Positions 53,505 through 63,944 are shown, numbered from the stretch's first letter. The stretch is 64,000 bases of DNA from a bacterium (GCA_029561455.1 JAKQIY010000030.1:248001-312000), one strand, 5' to 3'. Translations and numbers: made by a program. The notes: generated by a model from the sequence alone, not told the origin.

Positions 53505-56500
53505 ATGAAAATTCTTAAAAACATAATTTTATTTCTAATCCCTGTAATTATTATTTGGGGTTCATATTATGTTTACCATACCTGGGTATCGGAAATAAAT
53601 AAAAATAAAAAAGAAGCGCAGATTATTGCAGAAACTGCTGCCAATGCCATAAATGGTATAAGCTTAGAAAGAACCATTAAGGAAAACAACATTTTTGACT
53701 ATGATGCTTATTCTACCATAAAAAACAGATTAATGCAGTTCAGAATTATTTATGATCAAGTACGTTTTGTTTATATTTATACACAAATAAATGGGAAATT
53801 ATATATCGTTGCCGATTCCGAACCGGTTTTTGCGCATGATTATTCTCCGCCTTTCCAGGAATATACCGAAGCATCAGAACAATACTGGATACCCTTTTCC
53901 TCCAAAAAAACCCTGATCACGTTACCTGTTACTGACCGTTGGGGTGAATGGATAAGCATTCTAGTGCCGCTTTATGAGGCAAAGAGTGGCCATATTCACC
54001 TGGTATTTGGCATAGATTATTATGCAGATAACTGGACAAAAAGCGCCTTTCTGCATACATTACGAATGGGAATCCTGATCATTACGCTGGTTTTATTGTT
54101 ATTAACATTTTACCTGATTGTTAATAAAAATGAACAGTTGAAAAAAGAAGGCGCTCTTTTGGAAAAAAGTGAAAGTCGCTTAAAAAGAGCCCAGGTGCTG
54201 GCTCATGTCGGTAACTGGGAACTCGATTTGCAAACCAAGTTAACCTGGGTTTCTGATGAAGCTACAAGAATATTTGGCATTAACAAAAATATTAACACTT
54301 TTCCTTTTGATGCCATAAAACGGATAGTTCATCCGGATGACAGGGCCGGCCGGGAATTAGCTTTACAACAGTTGCTTACAAAAAATATTAAATATGATTT
54401 CGAATTTCGCATTATCCGTCCTGTTGATGGACAGGAGAGAATCCTGCATTCTAATGCTGAGCTTGAATATGATGAACATGGCAGGCCGGAAAAAATAACT
54501 GGTGTAATACAGGATATTACCGAACGTAAAAAAGCACAACAAGAACTTGTTAAAAAGACTGAAGAACTGGATAACTATTTCACCAATGCCCTTGATCTGT
54601 TTTGTATAGCCAATACCAATGGCTATTTTATAAAACTGAACAAAGAGTGGGAAAATACCCTCGGTTATACTCTTGATGATATGGAGGGAAAGAAATTCTT
54701 TGATTTTATCCATCCTGATGATCTGCAGCCAACCCTGGATGCAGTAGCAACCCTTGCCGGGCAGGAACAAATTCTAAATTTTATTAACCGGTATCGGGCA
54801 AAAAATGGCGCTTATCATTTTATTGAATGGCGTTCCAAACCAGCCGGCAACCTGATCTTTGCCGCCGCCCGCGATATTACCGAACGTAAAGCAACGGAAA
54901 ATTTGCTTCAACAAACCAGGCAGAATTATGAGACCTTTTTTAACACCATCGATGAGTTTCTTTTTGTTCTCGATGAGAATGGCAATATTCTGTATACCAA
55001 CAACACAGTAATCAATCGTCTTGGTTATAGTAGTGAAGAATTAAGTGGATTATCTGTATTATTGCTCCATCCGCCGGAGCGGCGGGAAGAAGCCGGCAGA
55101 ATAGTATTAGAAATGTTGGAAGGGAAAGTCCAATTTTGTCCGGTGCCGATCATGACTAAATCCGGCAAGTATATTCCTGTCGAAACCAGGGTTACCCGTG
55201 GTATGTGGGATGGTAAACCGGTGTTGTTTGGCGTTAGCAAGGATATATCACTATTAAAATTTTCTGAAGAGAAATTTTCTAAAGTTTTCTATATCAACCC
55301 ATCGGCCTGCGGACTAAGCGATGTAGTTACCGGAAAATATATTGAAGTTAATGCAGCTTTTTATTCATTGTTAGGTTTTTCCAAAGATGAAGTTATTGGT
55401 AAAACAGCCTCAGAGCTGGGTATATTAAGTCAGATTACCAAAAAGGAGATATTATCTTACACCGGTAATGACGGGAAAGTTACCAATGCAGAAACCCATT
55501 TGATTGCCAAAAATGGTGAGATCAAAGACGTATTATTATCCGCAGATATTATTGAGCTTCAAGACCGAAAATATCGTTTTACCGTTGTTAATGACATTAC
55601 CGAACGAAAGCGAATGGAAGAAGCCCTGCGTGAGAGCGAGGAAAAGTATCGCCTGTTAATTGAAAACAGCCATGATGTTATTTATACATTAAATTTTGAT
55701 GGAAAATTCCTGTTTGTATCCCCGGCATGGACAACTCTGCTGGGGCACCCGGTGGAAAAAGTAGTAGGTAAAAATTTTCAGGAATTTGTTCATCCGGACG
55801 ATATTCCAGCTTGTCTGGCCTTTCTCCATAAGGCTGTTTCATCCGGGCAACGTCAGGAAGGAATTGAATACCGGGTCCGGCATAATGACGGCTCCTGGCG
55901 CTGGCATACGTCCAGCGGGGTTCCCCTATTGAATAGTGTCGGCCAGGTTATTGGCTATGAGGGTATTGCACGGGATATAAACGACCGCAAACGCATAGAA
56001 AAAGAACTGATTGAAAGCGAAAAAAGATATATTCTGGCAATAGAAGGCACCTCTGCCGGGCTGTGGGACTGGGATATGATTAACGACAAAGTCATGTTTT
56101 CTCCATATTGGAAGAGTATGCTTGGCTATGCTGACCCTGAAATTAGCAATGATTTTAAGGGCTGGCAAAATTTGTGGCACCCGGATGATAAAGAAAATAT
56201 TGAAAAAATCATTCAGGATTATGTTGAGGGTAAAACCAATCATTATGAGGTCATTCATCGCCTGCGCCACAAGAATGGCGACTGGCGCTGGATTTTGACC
56301 CGCGGCGTATTGTTACGCGATGCTGCCGGAAAACCGAGCCGCTGGATTGGCACCAATCTCGATATTACTGAACAAAAATTGACTGAAGAAAAGATCAAAT
56401 CCCTGCTGGCGGAAAAAGAGATCATACTCAAAGAAGTGCATCATCGTATCCGCAATAATATGAATACTATCCGCAGTCTATTATATTTACAGGCCGGTTC

Positions 56501-57008
56501 CGTGAATGATCCGGCAATTATTGACGCTCTCAAGGATGCCGGCAGCCGTGTGCAAAGCATGATGATCCTTTACGATAAATTATACCAAACCACTCAAACC
56601 AGCGAAATGTCGGTAAAGTTGTACTTTCAAGAGTTGGTGCCGCAAATAATAAGTAACTTTCCCAACCGGGATTCGGTTCAGGTTAACATGAATATTCAGG
56701 ATTTTATCCTCGATGTAAAAAGATTGTCGCCGCTTGGTATTATGGTGAATGAGCTATTGACAAATATTATGAAATACGCCTTTAACGGCAGAAAAGACGG
56801 CATAATTACCCTGAGTGTAACCTGTGAAATAAATATAATCGTTTTAGTAATTGACGACAACGGTAACGGCTTGCCGGAGAATATTAATTTTGAAAATTCG
56901 ACCGGTTTTGGCCTTATGCTGGTCGCTATGCTTACCAAACAATTGGATGGCAGTATAAAAATTGAGCGTGATAATGGCACAAAGATTGTACTGCAATTTG
57001 AGAAATAA
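53505..57008 (+). CDS. Membrane multi-PAS sensor histidine kinase (HisKA_2)
   Basis: 1167 residues from the ATG at 53505; a TTG two codons earlier is less likely. Transmembrane helices at about 5-22 and about 183-205 enclose a roughly 160-residue extracytoplasmic sensor of dCache-like appearance (VRFVYIYTQINGKLYIVADS). At least six PAS/PAC units follow, several closing DITERK. The kinase has the canonical HisKA_2 box KEVHHRIRNNMNTIRSLLYL (H979/H980) and an ATPase domain with MVNELLTNIMKYAFNGR and DDNGNGLPENI. It is second in the operon, 21 bp after the receiver-PAS kinase and 30 bp before the TonB-type receptor. The output regulator is not adjacent. Confidence 0.93.
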   Translation: MKILKNIILFLIPVIIIWGSYYVYHTWVSEINKNKKEAQIIAETAANAINGISLERTIKENNIFDYDAYSTIKNRLMQFRIIYDQVRFVYIYTQINGKLYIVADSEPVFAHDYSPPFQEYTEASEQYWIPFSSKKTLITLPVTDRWGEWISILVPLYEAKSGHIHLVFGIDYYADNWTKSAFLHTLRMGILIITLVLLLLTFYLIVNKNEQLKKEGALLEKSESRLKRAQVLAHVGNWELDLQTKLTWVSDEATRIFGINKNINTFPFDAIKRIVHPDDRAGRELALQQLLTKNIKYDFEFRIIRPVDGQERILHSNAELEYDEHGRPEKITGVIQDITERKKAQQELVKKTEELDNYFTNALDLFCIANTNGYFIKLNKEWENTLGYTLDDMEGKKFFDFIHPDDLQPTLDAVATLAGQEQILNFINRYRAKNGAYHFIEWRSKPAGNLIFAAARDITERKATENLLQQTRQNYETFFNTIDEFLFVLDENGNILYTNNTVINRLGYSSEELSGLSVLLLHPPERREEAGRIVLEMLEGKVQFCPVPIMTKSGKYIPVETRVTRGMWDGKPVLFGVSKDISLLKFSEEKFSKVFYINPSACGLSDVVTGKYIEVNAAFYSLLGFSKDEVIGKTASELGILSQITKKEILSYTGNDGKVTNAETHLIAKNGEIKDVLLSADIIELQDRKYRFTVVNDITERKRMEEALRESEEKYRLLIENSHDVIYTLNFDGKFLFVSPAWTTLLGHPVEKVVGKNFQEFVHPDDIPACLAFLHKAVSSGQRQEGIEYRVRHNDGSWRWHTSSGVPLLNSVGQVIGYEGIARDINDRKRIEKELIESEKRYILAIEGTSAGLWDWDMINDKVMFSPYWKSMLGYADPEISNDFKGWQNLWHPDDKENIEKIIQDYVEGKTNHYEVIHRLRHKNGDWRWILTRGVLLRDAAGKPSRWIGTNLDITEQKLTEEKIKSLLAEKEIILKEVHHRIRNNMNTIRSLLYLQAGSVNDPAIIDALKDAGSRVQSMMILYDKLYQTTQTSEMSVKLYFQELVPQIISNFPNRDSVQVNMNIQDFILDVKRLSPLGIMVNELLTNIMKYAFNGRKDGIITLSVTCEINIIVLVIDDNGNGLPENINFENSTGFGLMLVAMLTKQLDGSIKIERDNGTKIVLQFEK

Positions 57009-57038
57009 TCTATAAATAGTGAGTTATTGAGGAGAACG

Positions 57039-58994
57039 ATGAATACAAAGAGATGGTCGCTAATCGTTTTATTGGTTTTAGCTCTTTTTCATTTAACACA
57101 CGCGGAAGAAATTGACATCAGGTCGATGTCGCTTGATTCTCTGTTAAACATACCCGTCAGCGCTGTTTCCAAGTATGAACAAAAAAGCAGTGAGGCGCCA
57201 TCGTCGGTTACAATTATTACTGCCGATGATATTAAAAAATTTGGCTACCAGACATTTGATGAAATTTTAGCAGGCGTACGCGGATTTTATATTAATAATG
57301 ATCGTAATTACAGTTACCTTGGGGTGAGAGGATTCGGCAGACCGACTGATTATAATAACCGTATTAAAGTATTATTGAATGGCTGTACTTTAAATGATAA
57401 TATTTATAACAGTTCGTTGCTGGGGTCGGAATTGGCGCTTTCCCTGGAAACCATTGAGCGTCTGGAAATTGTCCGGGGACCGGGTTCCGTGATCTATGGC
57501 ACGGGAGCAATGCTTACCGTTATTAATATAATTACCAAAGATCCCACATTCGATGAGGGCTTTACAACAGTACTCAAAACCGGAAATTTTGGTAAAAAAC
57601 AGTTCGATCTAACCTGGAGCCGGGAATTTAATAACAAATTGCAAATCTTTGTTTCCGGATTGTGGGGTGAAATTTCAGGCGAGGATATTTATTTTAAAGA
57701 ATATGATACGCCGGAAACCAACAATGGTATTGCCAGAAATCTGGATTGGGACAAGTATTATGGCAATTTTGTTCATGTATCATTTAATAACTTTACTTTA
57801 CAAACATTGTTTGCTCAAAGGGAAAAGGCTGTCCCAACCGCGGCCTGGGGAGTGATGTTCAATAACCCTGACTCACGTGTGTTAGATCAGAGAATGTTAC
57901 TGGAACTTGGTTATAAAAGGAAATTAGGCTTTAATTCATCGCTATCCGGACGGATTTTTTTAAACAGTTATAAAAATGATCAGACATATCCTTTTGATGT
58001 TAATTTTTATGATGACGCCGAAGGCCGCTGGTATGGCAGTGAATGGCAATATCTTTGGGATGTTTTTTCAAATTTACGGGTAACCGGCGGTCTGGAATAT
58101 CAAAATTTTTATAAAACGCAATACATCTATAAAACTGACAATGATATTGTTTTTATGTATGATAAACCCCAGCATCTCACCGCACTATATGTTCAAACTC
58201 AATACCAACCCCTGCATAATCTATCCTTTACATTAGGTGTGCGTCATGAAGATTATAATATTACCAGCGCCTCAACGACTCCAAGAATAGGGATAATTTT
58301 TAATCCCAATAATAAGCGTACATTCAAGTTATTATATGGTAAAGCTTACCGGATCCCGGATATTTATGAAAAAAATTACCTGGAACCGGACTATCAAAAA
58401 GTTAATTATGGACTGGAATCAGAACAGATCACAACCACAGAATTAGTTTATGAACAAAAATTTTCCCGCACTATTTATGGCATTCTGTCGATATATGATT
58501 ACTCTATATATGATTTGATTGAATTAACATTGGATAATGCCGACTCCCTGCACTGGTACGTAAACCTGGGTAAAACCAATGCTCGCGGTATAGAAATGGA
58601 ATTTAATGGCAGGTATGAAAATGGGTTTTCCTGGTATTTTAACACATCCTGGCAAAAAGCACAGCTCACCGAAAATAAAATCCATATCAGTAATTCACCC
58701 GAACTGTTGCTAAAGGCAGGTGGTATAGCCCCGGTTACATCTTTTATGAACGCGGCGGTGGAATTTTTATATGAAACGGCGCGATATACTTTAACCAATT
58801 CAAAATCTAAAGCGTATTTTTTGACGAACGCAAGTTTAAATTCAAATACATTTGGACAGCATTTCAGGATCAATTGTACGGCACGAAATCTTTTTAATGT
58901 TAACTATGCACTGCCGGGAGGGCTTGAGCACGAACAGGATTTAATTCCCCAAAAGGGTCGTACTGTTACTTTAGGCGCTGAAATAAAATTTTAA
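57039..58994 (+). CDS. TonB-dependent receptor-like outer-membrane protein of the signalling operon
   Basis: 651 residues from the ATG at 57039, which has GAGGAGAACG upstream. A signal peptide (about 1-22) leads to a mature start EEIDIRSMSLDSLLNIPVSA, then the plug (SSEAPSSVTIITADDIKKFG, YLGVRGFGRPTDYNNRIKVL, ERLEIVRGPGSVIYGTGAML) and a barrel ending TLGAEIKF. There is no CarboxypepD_reg-like domain, unlike the receptor at 6.5-8.6 kb. Its S-LDSLLN-PVSAVSK opening is of the receptor subgroup I associate with neighbouring YfiR-like and sensor genes. It may serve as a signal-sensing receptor as much as an importer; ligand unknown. It ends 5 bp before the YfiR-like gene. Confidence 0.9.
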   Translation: MNTKRWSLIVLLVLALFHLTHAEEIDIRSMSLDSLLNIPVSAVSKYEQKSSEAPSSVTIITADDIKKFGYQTFDEILAGVRGFYINNDRNYSYLGVRGFGRPTDYNNRIKVLLNGCTLNDNIYNSSLLGSELALSLETIERLEIVRGPGSVIYGTGAMLTVINIITKDPTFDEGFTTVLKTGNFGKKQFDLTWSREFNNKLQIFVSGLWGEISGEDIYFKEYDTPETNNGIARNLDWDKYYGNFVHVSFNNFTLQTLFAQREKAVPTAAWGVMFNNPDSRVLDQRMLLELGYKRKLGFNSSLSGRIFLNSYKNDQTYPFDVNFYDDAEGRWYGSEWQYLWDVFSNLRVTGGLEYQNFYKTQYIYKTDNDIVFMYDKPQHLTALYVQTQYQPLHNLSFTLGVRHEDYNITSASTTPRIGIIFNPNNKRTFKLLYGKAYRIPDIYEKNYLEPDYQKVNYGLESEQITTTELVYEQKFSRTIYGILSIYDYSIYDLIELTLDNADSLHWYVNLGKTNARGIEMEFNGRYENGFSWYFNTSWQKAQLTENKIHISNSPELLLKAGGIAPVTSFMNAAVEFLYETARYTLTNSKSKAYFLTNASLNSNTFGQHFRINCTARNLFNVNYALPGGLEHEQDLIPQKGRTVTLGAEIKF

Positions 58995-58999
58995 ATTTT

Positions 59000-59584
59000 A
59001 TGAAAAATTATAAAATCCGACATAACTTTTTAAAGCTGATAACGGTCATTTTTCTATTACTTTGCACGATAGTAGCAGGGCAGGAAATCTATTTACCAGT
59101 AAAGACTCAATTGCAGTTGTTTTTTAAAATTTTAACTTTTGATCGTAATCTCAGGCAACGCGCCGGCTCTGAATTGGTGTTTTGTGTTGTTTATCAGGCA
59201 AAATTTCTATCGTCTTACAATATTAAAAGTGAAGTTGTCGAAGAATTTGAAAATGTTATTGCAGGGATGAACGATTATAATCTGAAAATTATGACAGTTG
59301 ATTTGGAATCGGAAAACCTGGAAAAAGCTGTTATTGACAAAAAGATAGATATTTTATATATTGCCCCGATACGAGCTTTTGATTTGCAAAAAATTTTGCA
59401 AATCAGCCGCAAGTACTATATATTAACAACTACCGGTGTGCCGGAGTATGTGCAGGCTGGTGTAACCGCCGGAGTTACTATTAAAGATAACAAGCCCCTT
59501 ATTCTTGTTAACATTTCTTCTGCGAAAAAGGAAAATATTGATTTCAGTTCACAGTTGCTCAAGCTAGCCAGAATTTATGATTAA
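59000..59584 (+). CDS. YfiR/HmsC-like (DUF4154) periplasmic protein
   Basis: 194 residues with a signal peptide (about 1-27, [18 protein letters not shown]). The mature chain has the YfiR-like order: [33 protein letters not shown], a helical middle, [15 protein letters not shown], and the closing [20 protein letters not shown], which matches the typical DUF4154 ending. In Pseudomonas, YfiR is a periplasmic repressor of the CHASE8 diguanylate cyclase YfiN. Here the next gene, overlapping by 8 bp, encodes a kinase with a CHASE8-like sensor, so an analogous inhibitory contact is likely; that is inference. Confidence 0.78.
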   Translation: MKNYKIRHNFLKLITVIFLLLCTIVAGQEIYLPVKTQLQLFFKILTFDRNLRQRAGSELVFCVVYQAKFLSSYNIKSEVVEEFENVIAGMNDYNLKIMTVDLESENLEKAVIDKKIDILYIAPIRAFDLQKILQISRKYYILTTTGVPEYVQAGVTAGVTIKDNKPLILVNISSAKKENIDFSSQLLKLARIYD

Positions 59585-61046
59585 ACAGTTACGGTCTCTC
59601 ATCCCGTTCCATTTCCAGCCCAGGTACAGTACTATCAGAACAAGACTTGTTCTTTTGATCTCTGTTCTGATAGCGGGTATTTCCATATTTATATATTTAT
59701 ATTTTCCGGCCGCTTTGCAAAGACAAGAGTTAAAGAACTATACTAAAAGCGCTGTCAGTATTGCCGAAATGACTGCATACAGTATTGCGCCAGCCCTGTT
59801 TTTTGGCGATACCAGTAGTGTTGCCGAGGTATTAAACAGCGTCAAACAAAATCCGGATTTTAATTTTATTGTTGCTTTCAATGATGGTGGTCGTATTATC
59901 GCCGTTGAAAGTGAAAATGATGATTTTTCTGTTTATACTGACAGTATTAACGTACATCATGATAATTATATTTCACCTGACGGGCGGATTATGGTCACGC
60001 AAACGCCGGTTACTATTAATGCCCAGGTACTCGGCAAGATTGTTTTGGGATTGTCTCTCGACGATTTGCGAAAAGCTGTAAATGACAGTAAGAAAACCAC
60101 GGCTCTTGTCAGCCTGGTGATTCTGTGTACGGGTATTATTGTGGTAACTGGTATCAGCGCCTTATTAACCCGTCCTCTGGGGCATATAGTCGATACCATT
60201 GAACGCATCGCCGCCGGAGATTACAGCCACAGAGCCAATCCATCTTCCAGCCTGGAAGTGAACCGGCTGGCAGGAACATTCAACCAAATGGCGGAGCGGA
60301 TACAACTGGCCCAAAATCAACTTGAACAGATGAATCGCGATCTGGAAAAACGGGTACAACAGCGAACCGGGGAGTTGCGCAAGGAAATAATCCAGCGTAA
60401 ACGCGATGAGAAAAAGATCATTGCATCCCTACGCGAAAAGGAAGTATTATTAAAAGAGATACACCACCGGGTGAAGAACAACCTGCAAATTATTCAAAGC
60501 CTGTTGTATTTACAGTCACAGGGTGTTAAAGATAGTAAAGCACAGAATTTCTTTACCGAAAGCGTCAACCGTATCCGCAGTATTGCGCTGTTGCATGAAA
60601 AACTCTATAAAACCGGCGATCTGGCGCGCATTGATTTTTCCGACTATGTGCGTGACCTTGTGCAGGGTATTTACCAGGCCTTTGATTTTCATAATAATTT
60701 AATTAAATTTGATATTCATGTTACGCGGTTTTATCTCAGTATTGATATGGCAATCCCCTGCGGGTTAATTGTAAATGAACTGGTTTCCAATGCCTTGAAA
60801 CATGCTTTTAAAACAAATACCGGGGTGGATAACATAATCAAAGTTGTTGCAAAAAAAACGGATGATAAACACTTGTTCATTTCCATTCAGGATAATGGCT
60901 GTGGCATACCGGATAATATTGATATTGAAAATAGCTCCAGCCTGGGGTTAAGACTGGTGAATAGCCTGGTTAAAGATCAGCTTAATGGAAATATGCAAAT
61001 GCTGGTTGATGCGGGAACCAGGTATGATATTATTGTTCAGGTATGA
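59577..61046 (+). CDS. CHASE8-like/HAMP sensor histidine kinase (HisKA_2)
   Basis: 489 residues. TM1 is about 23-43 and TM2 about 176-197. The periplasmic segment between reads like CHASE8, the YfiN sensor ([20 protein letters not shown], then [20 protein letters not shown]). HAMP (about 198-250) and a coiled coil ([20 protein letters not shown]) lead to the kinase, with the H-box [20 protein letters not shown] (H296/H297), [26 protein letters not shown] and [11 protein letters not shown]. It starts within the YfiR-like gene (8-bp overlap), so the two are translationally coupled. It should pass a periplasmic signal to a separate response regulator, possibly the receiver of the operon's first gene. 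Confidence 0.92.
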   Translation: MIKQLRSLIPFHFQPRYSTIRTRLVLLISVLIAGISIFIYLYFPAALQRQELKNYTKSAVSIAEMTAYSIAPALFFGDTSSVAEVLNSVKQNPDFNFIVAFNDGGRIIAVESENDDFSVYTDSINVHHDNYISPDGRIMVTQTPVTINAQVLGKIVLGLSLDDLRKAVNDSKKTTALVSLVILCTGIIVVTGISALLTRPLGHIVDTIERIAAGDYSHRANPSSSLEVNRLAGTFNQMAERIQLAQNQLEQMNRDLEKRVQQRTGELRKEIIQRKRDEKKIIASLREKEVLLKEIHHRVKNNLQIIQSLLYLQSQGVKDSKAQNFFTESVNRIRSIALLHEKLYKTGDLARIDFSDYVRDLVQGIYQAFDFHNNLIKFDIHVTRFYLSIDMAIPCGLIVNELVSNALKHAFKTNTGVDNIIKVVAKKTDDKHLFISIQDNGCGIPDNIDIENSSSLGLRLVNSLVKDQLNGNMQMLVDAGTRYDIIVQV

Positions 61047-61220
61047 TTTTGTATTCCTGCCATTCGTTGTTTTGATATTTGATCCTTTTATTATTTTACG
61101 GGTAACATTTCCTTTTGCTGATCGTATTTATATATAATTCATTCAGGTTAGCGGGTGAATATCCAGTGAGCATCGGTGTATAATAATCAGTACAATAATT
61201 TATCAAAAGAGGGAACGGTT

Positions 61221-63623
61221 ATGAAGCACATACACAGTGTAATTTTAGCGTTTTCGTTAGTTGGTTTGGTTTTATCCCCGGCATCGCTTTTGATTGCCGG
61301 TAAACCTCAACTCGCGGCTTACCATGAACCGGCGGCCGATCAGTTTATGACCGAGTGGATTATCTCTTCACCAATTTCTGTATTCTCTGTAGATCCTGAT
61401 AATAAGGAAGAAGAATTACAAAAGCGGGTATTTGCCGCCGATTTACTGGAAAAAGTAGGCGGAGAAGCCGGTCTGGATTTTACGGTTATCTCGAAAAAAG
61501 ATCAGGCAATAACCTGGCGAACAATCAAGTCCGATAACTTTGCAATCGACCTGATAAAGGAATTTGGAGAAAAAGAGTTTGCCGTTATCTATGCATATAC
61601 CGAAATCAATGTCAGTGTGGAGCAAAAGGTTTTGCTGGGCATTGGCAGCGATGATGGCGTTAAAGTTTGGCTTAACGGTAAGCTGATCCATGAAAACTGG
61701 TTGAGTAGAGGTGTGCAGGCCGATAACGATCTTGTGCCGGCAATATTACAACAAGGTGTAAACCGGCTTTTACTCAAAGTGCAAAATATTCAAGGCGAAT
61801 GGGGATTTGCCTGCCGGATTATGAGTAAAACCTCGCTGGCAGATAAAGTGGTGAATGCCGCGGAATTGGGCGACCTGGATAAATTTAAAATGCTGCTGGA
61901 CTATGGAGTGGATATAAATATAAAAGGCGTCAACGGATTAACGCCTTACCAGGCCGCGCAAATTAAGGGTCGGGCGGACATTCAGCAATTTCTGCTTGAA
62001 AAAGGCGCGGATACGAGTGTTGCCATGCCTACTGCCCGGGAACTGACCGATAACCAGTTTAATCATTTTTTTAATAATAAAACCTCCGGCGCTGCCGTGC
62101 TGGTTGCCCGCAACGGCGAGATCCTTTATCAAAACGGCTATGGAATGCAGAATATAAAAAAGCGCCTTCCGGTCACGCCTGAAACTGAATTCCGCATTGG
62201 CTCCATTACCAAACAATTCACAGCCGCCGCTATTTTAAAATTACAGGAAGAAGGCAAACTGTCGGTTACCGATAAATTATCCAAATACTATCCCGATTTC
62301 CCACGCGGTGATGAAGTGACCATTCATCACCTGCTGACCCATATCTCCGGTATTCACAGCTATACGAACAGTCCGGGTTTTTTAAGCAATGTCGAAAAAA
62401 CTATCAAATCCCCCGACCTGATTGAAATAATTAAAACCGACCCTTATGATTTTGATCCGGGTGAACAATGGAAATATAACAATTCCGGGTATTTTATTCT
62501 CGGTCATATTATTGAACAGGTTTCCGGATTATCCTATAATGATTTTTTGCGAATAAACTTTTTCGAACCGCTGGGAATGCATAATACCGGTGTTCATTAT
62601 AAAGGGATAAAGTTGGAGCACGAAGCCGCCGGATACTCATTTGAAGGCAGCAGTTGTAATTTAGCATTAAATTGGGATATGTCCTGGGCCGGCGGCGCCG
62701 GCAACTTGTATTCAACAGTCGGTGATCTGTTCAAATGGAATGAGGGATTGTACAGTGGTCAAGTGCTTAATGAATCCTCTTTGCAAGCTGCTTTTACCCC
62801 GGTTAAATTAAACAACGGCGACATACCGCAGGAAGTTGGCAAATATGGGTATGGACTAGTTATTGAAGAATTCCGCGGTGTAAAACGAATCGGGCATGGC
62901 GGTGGGTTGAATGGCTTTTCAACCTATTTGGTTCGTTTCCCGAAATTGAATATTACTGTTATCGTGTTATCCAATGCCCAGCCCGGAGCGCCAGGTTTTT
63001 CTCCAAATAACGCCATGCTTGATATTACCGAGTTCTTTTTCTACCCGGAATTAGCAAGCCGTAATTCATTAGTTACCGATAAATCCGTCGATCCGAAAAC
63101 ATATCCCGATTTTGTTGGCCGATATGATTATACCAGGGGCGTTATGGAATTCACTGTTGAAAATGATAAACTATATGCCCAATTTACCGGCCAGGGCAAA
63201 GCGGAGGTATTCCCTGCCGGGCAGGATGAATTTTTTTGGAAGGCTGTTGAAGCCCGTGTTAAATTCCTGCGCGATGAGAACGGCAAGGTTTCCCATGTTG
63301 TTCATTACCAGGGTGGCCAGGAGATTAAAGCCCCGCGCTTGGTGGATACCCCGGTGGCCCCGGTTGATCCTGCTATTTATGATTCTTATGTGGGCGATTA
63401 TCAACTGGCGCCAAATTTTATACTCACAATCAGTAAAGAAAATAACCGCCTGTATACACAGGCTACCGGGCAAGGCCGGTTCGAGATATTCCCGAGTTCG
63501 GAAACAGAATATTTTTTAAAGGTGGCTAAAGCCGAGATTACTTTTAACAAGGATGAGAGTGGAAAGGTTGTATCTCTAACTCTGCACCAGGCCGGTAGAG
63601 ATATGCAAGCGCCCAAAAAATAA
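61221..63623 (+). CDS. Exported class C beta-lactamase-fold serine hydrolase with ankyrin and C-terminal repeat domains
   Basis: 800 residues from the ATG at 61221, which has GAGGGAACGG upstream; an ATG at 61176 precedes the signal. After the signal peptide is a beta-sandwich region (LLGIGSDDGVKVWLNGKLIH, ligand-binding-like), then about two ankyrin repeats (VVNAAELGDLDKFKMLLDYG; AAQIKGRADIQQFLLEKGAD). The beta-lactamase-type domain has S-x-x-K in RIGSITKQFTAAA (S328, K331), Y-x-N in KYNNSGYFILG and the H-x-G box GHGGGLNGFS. Two DUF3471-like repeats end the chain (FVGRYDY..., YVGDYQL..., each with YAQFTGQG/YTQATGQG and a FPAGQDEFFWK-like motif). It is probably a periplasmic peptidase or esterase. 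A terminator follows. Confidence 0.9.
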   Translation: MKHIHSVILAFSLVGLVLSPASLLIAGKPQLAAYHEPAADQFMTEWIISSPISVFSVDPDNKEEELQKRVFAADLLEKVGGEAGLDFTVISKKDQAITWRTIKSDNFAIDLIKEFGEKEFAVIYAYTEINVSVEQKVLLGIGSDDGVKVWLNGKLIHENWLSRGVQADNDLVPAILQQGVNRLLLKVQNIQGEWGFACRIMSKTSLADKVVNAAELGDLDKFKMLLDYGVDINIKGVNGLTPYQAAQIKGRADIQQFLLEKGADTSVAMPTARELTDNQFNHFFNNKTSGAAVLVARNGEILYQNGYGMQNIKKRLPVTPETEFRIGSITKQFTAAAILKLQEEGKLSVTDKLSKYYPDFPRGDEVTIHHLLTHISGIHSYTNSPGFLSNVEKTIKSPDLIEIIKTDPYDFDPGEQWKYNNSGYFILGHIIEQVSGLSYNDFLRINFFEPLGMHNTGVHYKGIKLEHEAAGYSFEGSSCNLALNWDMSWAGGAGNLYSTVGDLFKWNEGLYSGQVLNESSLQAAFTPVKLNNGDIPQEVGKYGYGLVIEEFRGVKRIGHGGGLNGFSTYLVRFPKLNITVIVLSNAQPGAPGFSPNNAMLDITEFFFYPELASRNSLVTDKSVDPKTYPDFVGRYDYTRGVMEFTVENDKLYAQFTGQGKAEVFPAGQDEFFWKAVEARVKFLRDENGKVSHVVHYQGGQEIKAPRLVDTPVAPVDPAIYDSYVGDYQLAPNFILTISKENNRLYTQATGQGRFEIFPSSETEYFLKVAKAEITFNKDESGKVVSLTLHQAGRDMQAPKK

Positions 63624-63648
63624 TTTTCCCTGTGGGAATGAATTGTTC

Positions 63649-63688
63649 AACCTTGCAGATGATTTTTATCTGCAAGGTTTTTTATTTT
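63649..63688 (+). terminator. Rho-independent terminator of the serine hydrolase gene
   Basis: Perfect 12-bp stem AACCTTGCAGAT...ATCTGCAAGGTT with a 7-base loop, followed by TTTTTATTTT. Confidence 0.9.
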
Positions 63689-63719
63689 GGAAAATATTTA
63701 ATTTCCGCGTAATTTTTAC

Positions 63720-63944
63720 TTGACTTTAGTATTTTAATTGTTTATCATTAGTTATATCATTGTTTAGTAAATTTTATTACGTGATTTATTATAATAATTA
63801 AAGATTGATTTGCATTGTTTGGTAATCAGTCGAAAATAATTACGATTAGAATAATAGCTTTTCATAATACAACACCACTCCCACAAACAAGCCCGTCCAA
63901 TAGGTTTTGCCGATTTAATGACCCTGGACGGGCTGTTTTTTTGG
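63720..63944 (+). ncRNA. Candidate small RNA or leader: orphan promoter plus terminator
   Basis: TTGACT (63720-63725), a 17-base spacer and TATCAT (63743-63748) form a good sigma-70-like promoter. About 185 bases later, ACAAGCCCGTCCA pairs with TGGACGGGCTGT (63887-63936) and is followed by a run of Ts, a terminator on the plus strand. No reading frame lies between. It could be a small RNA, or the attenuated leader of a gene beyond the window. Confidence 0.45.
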
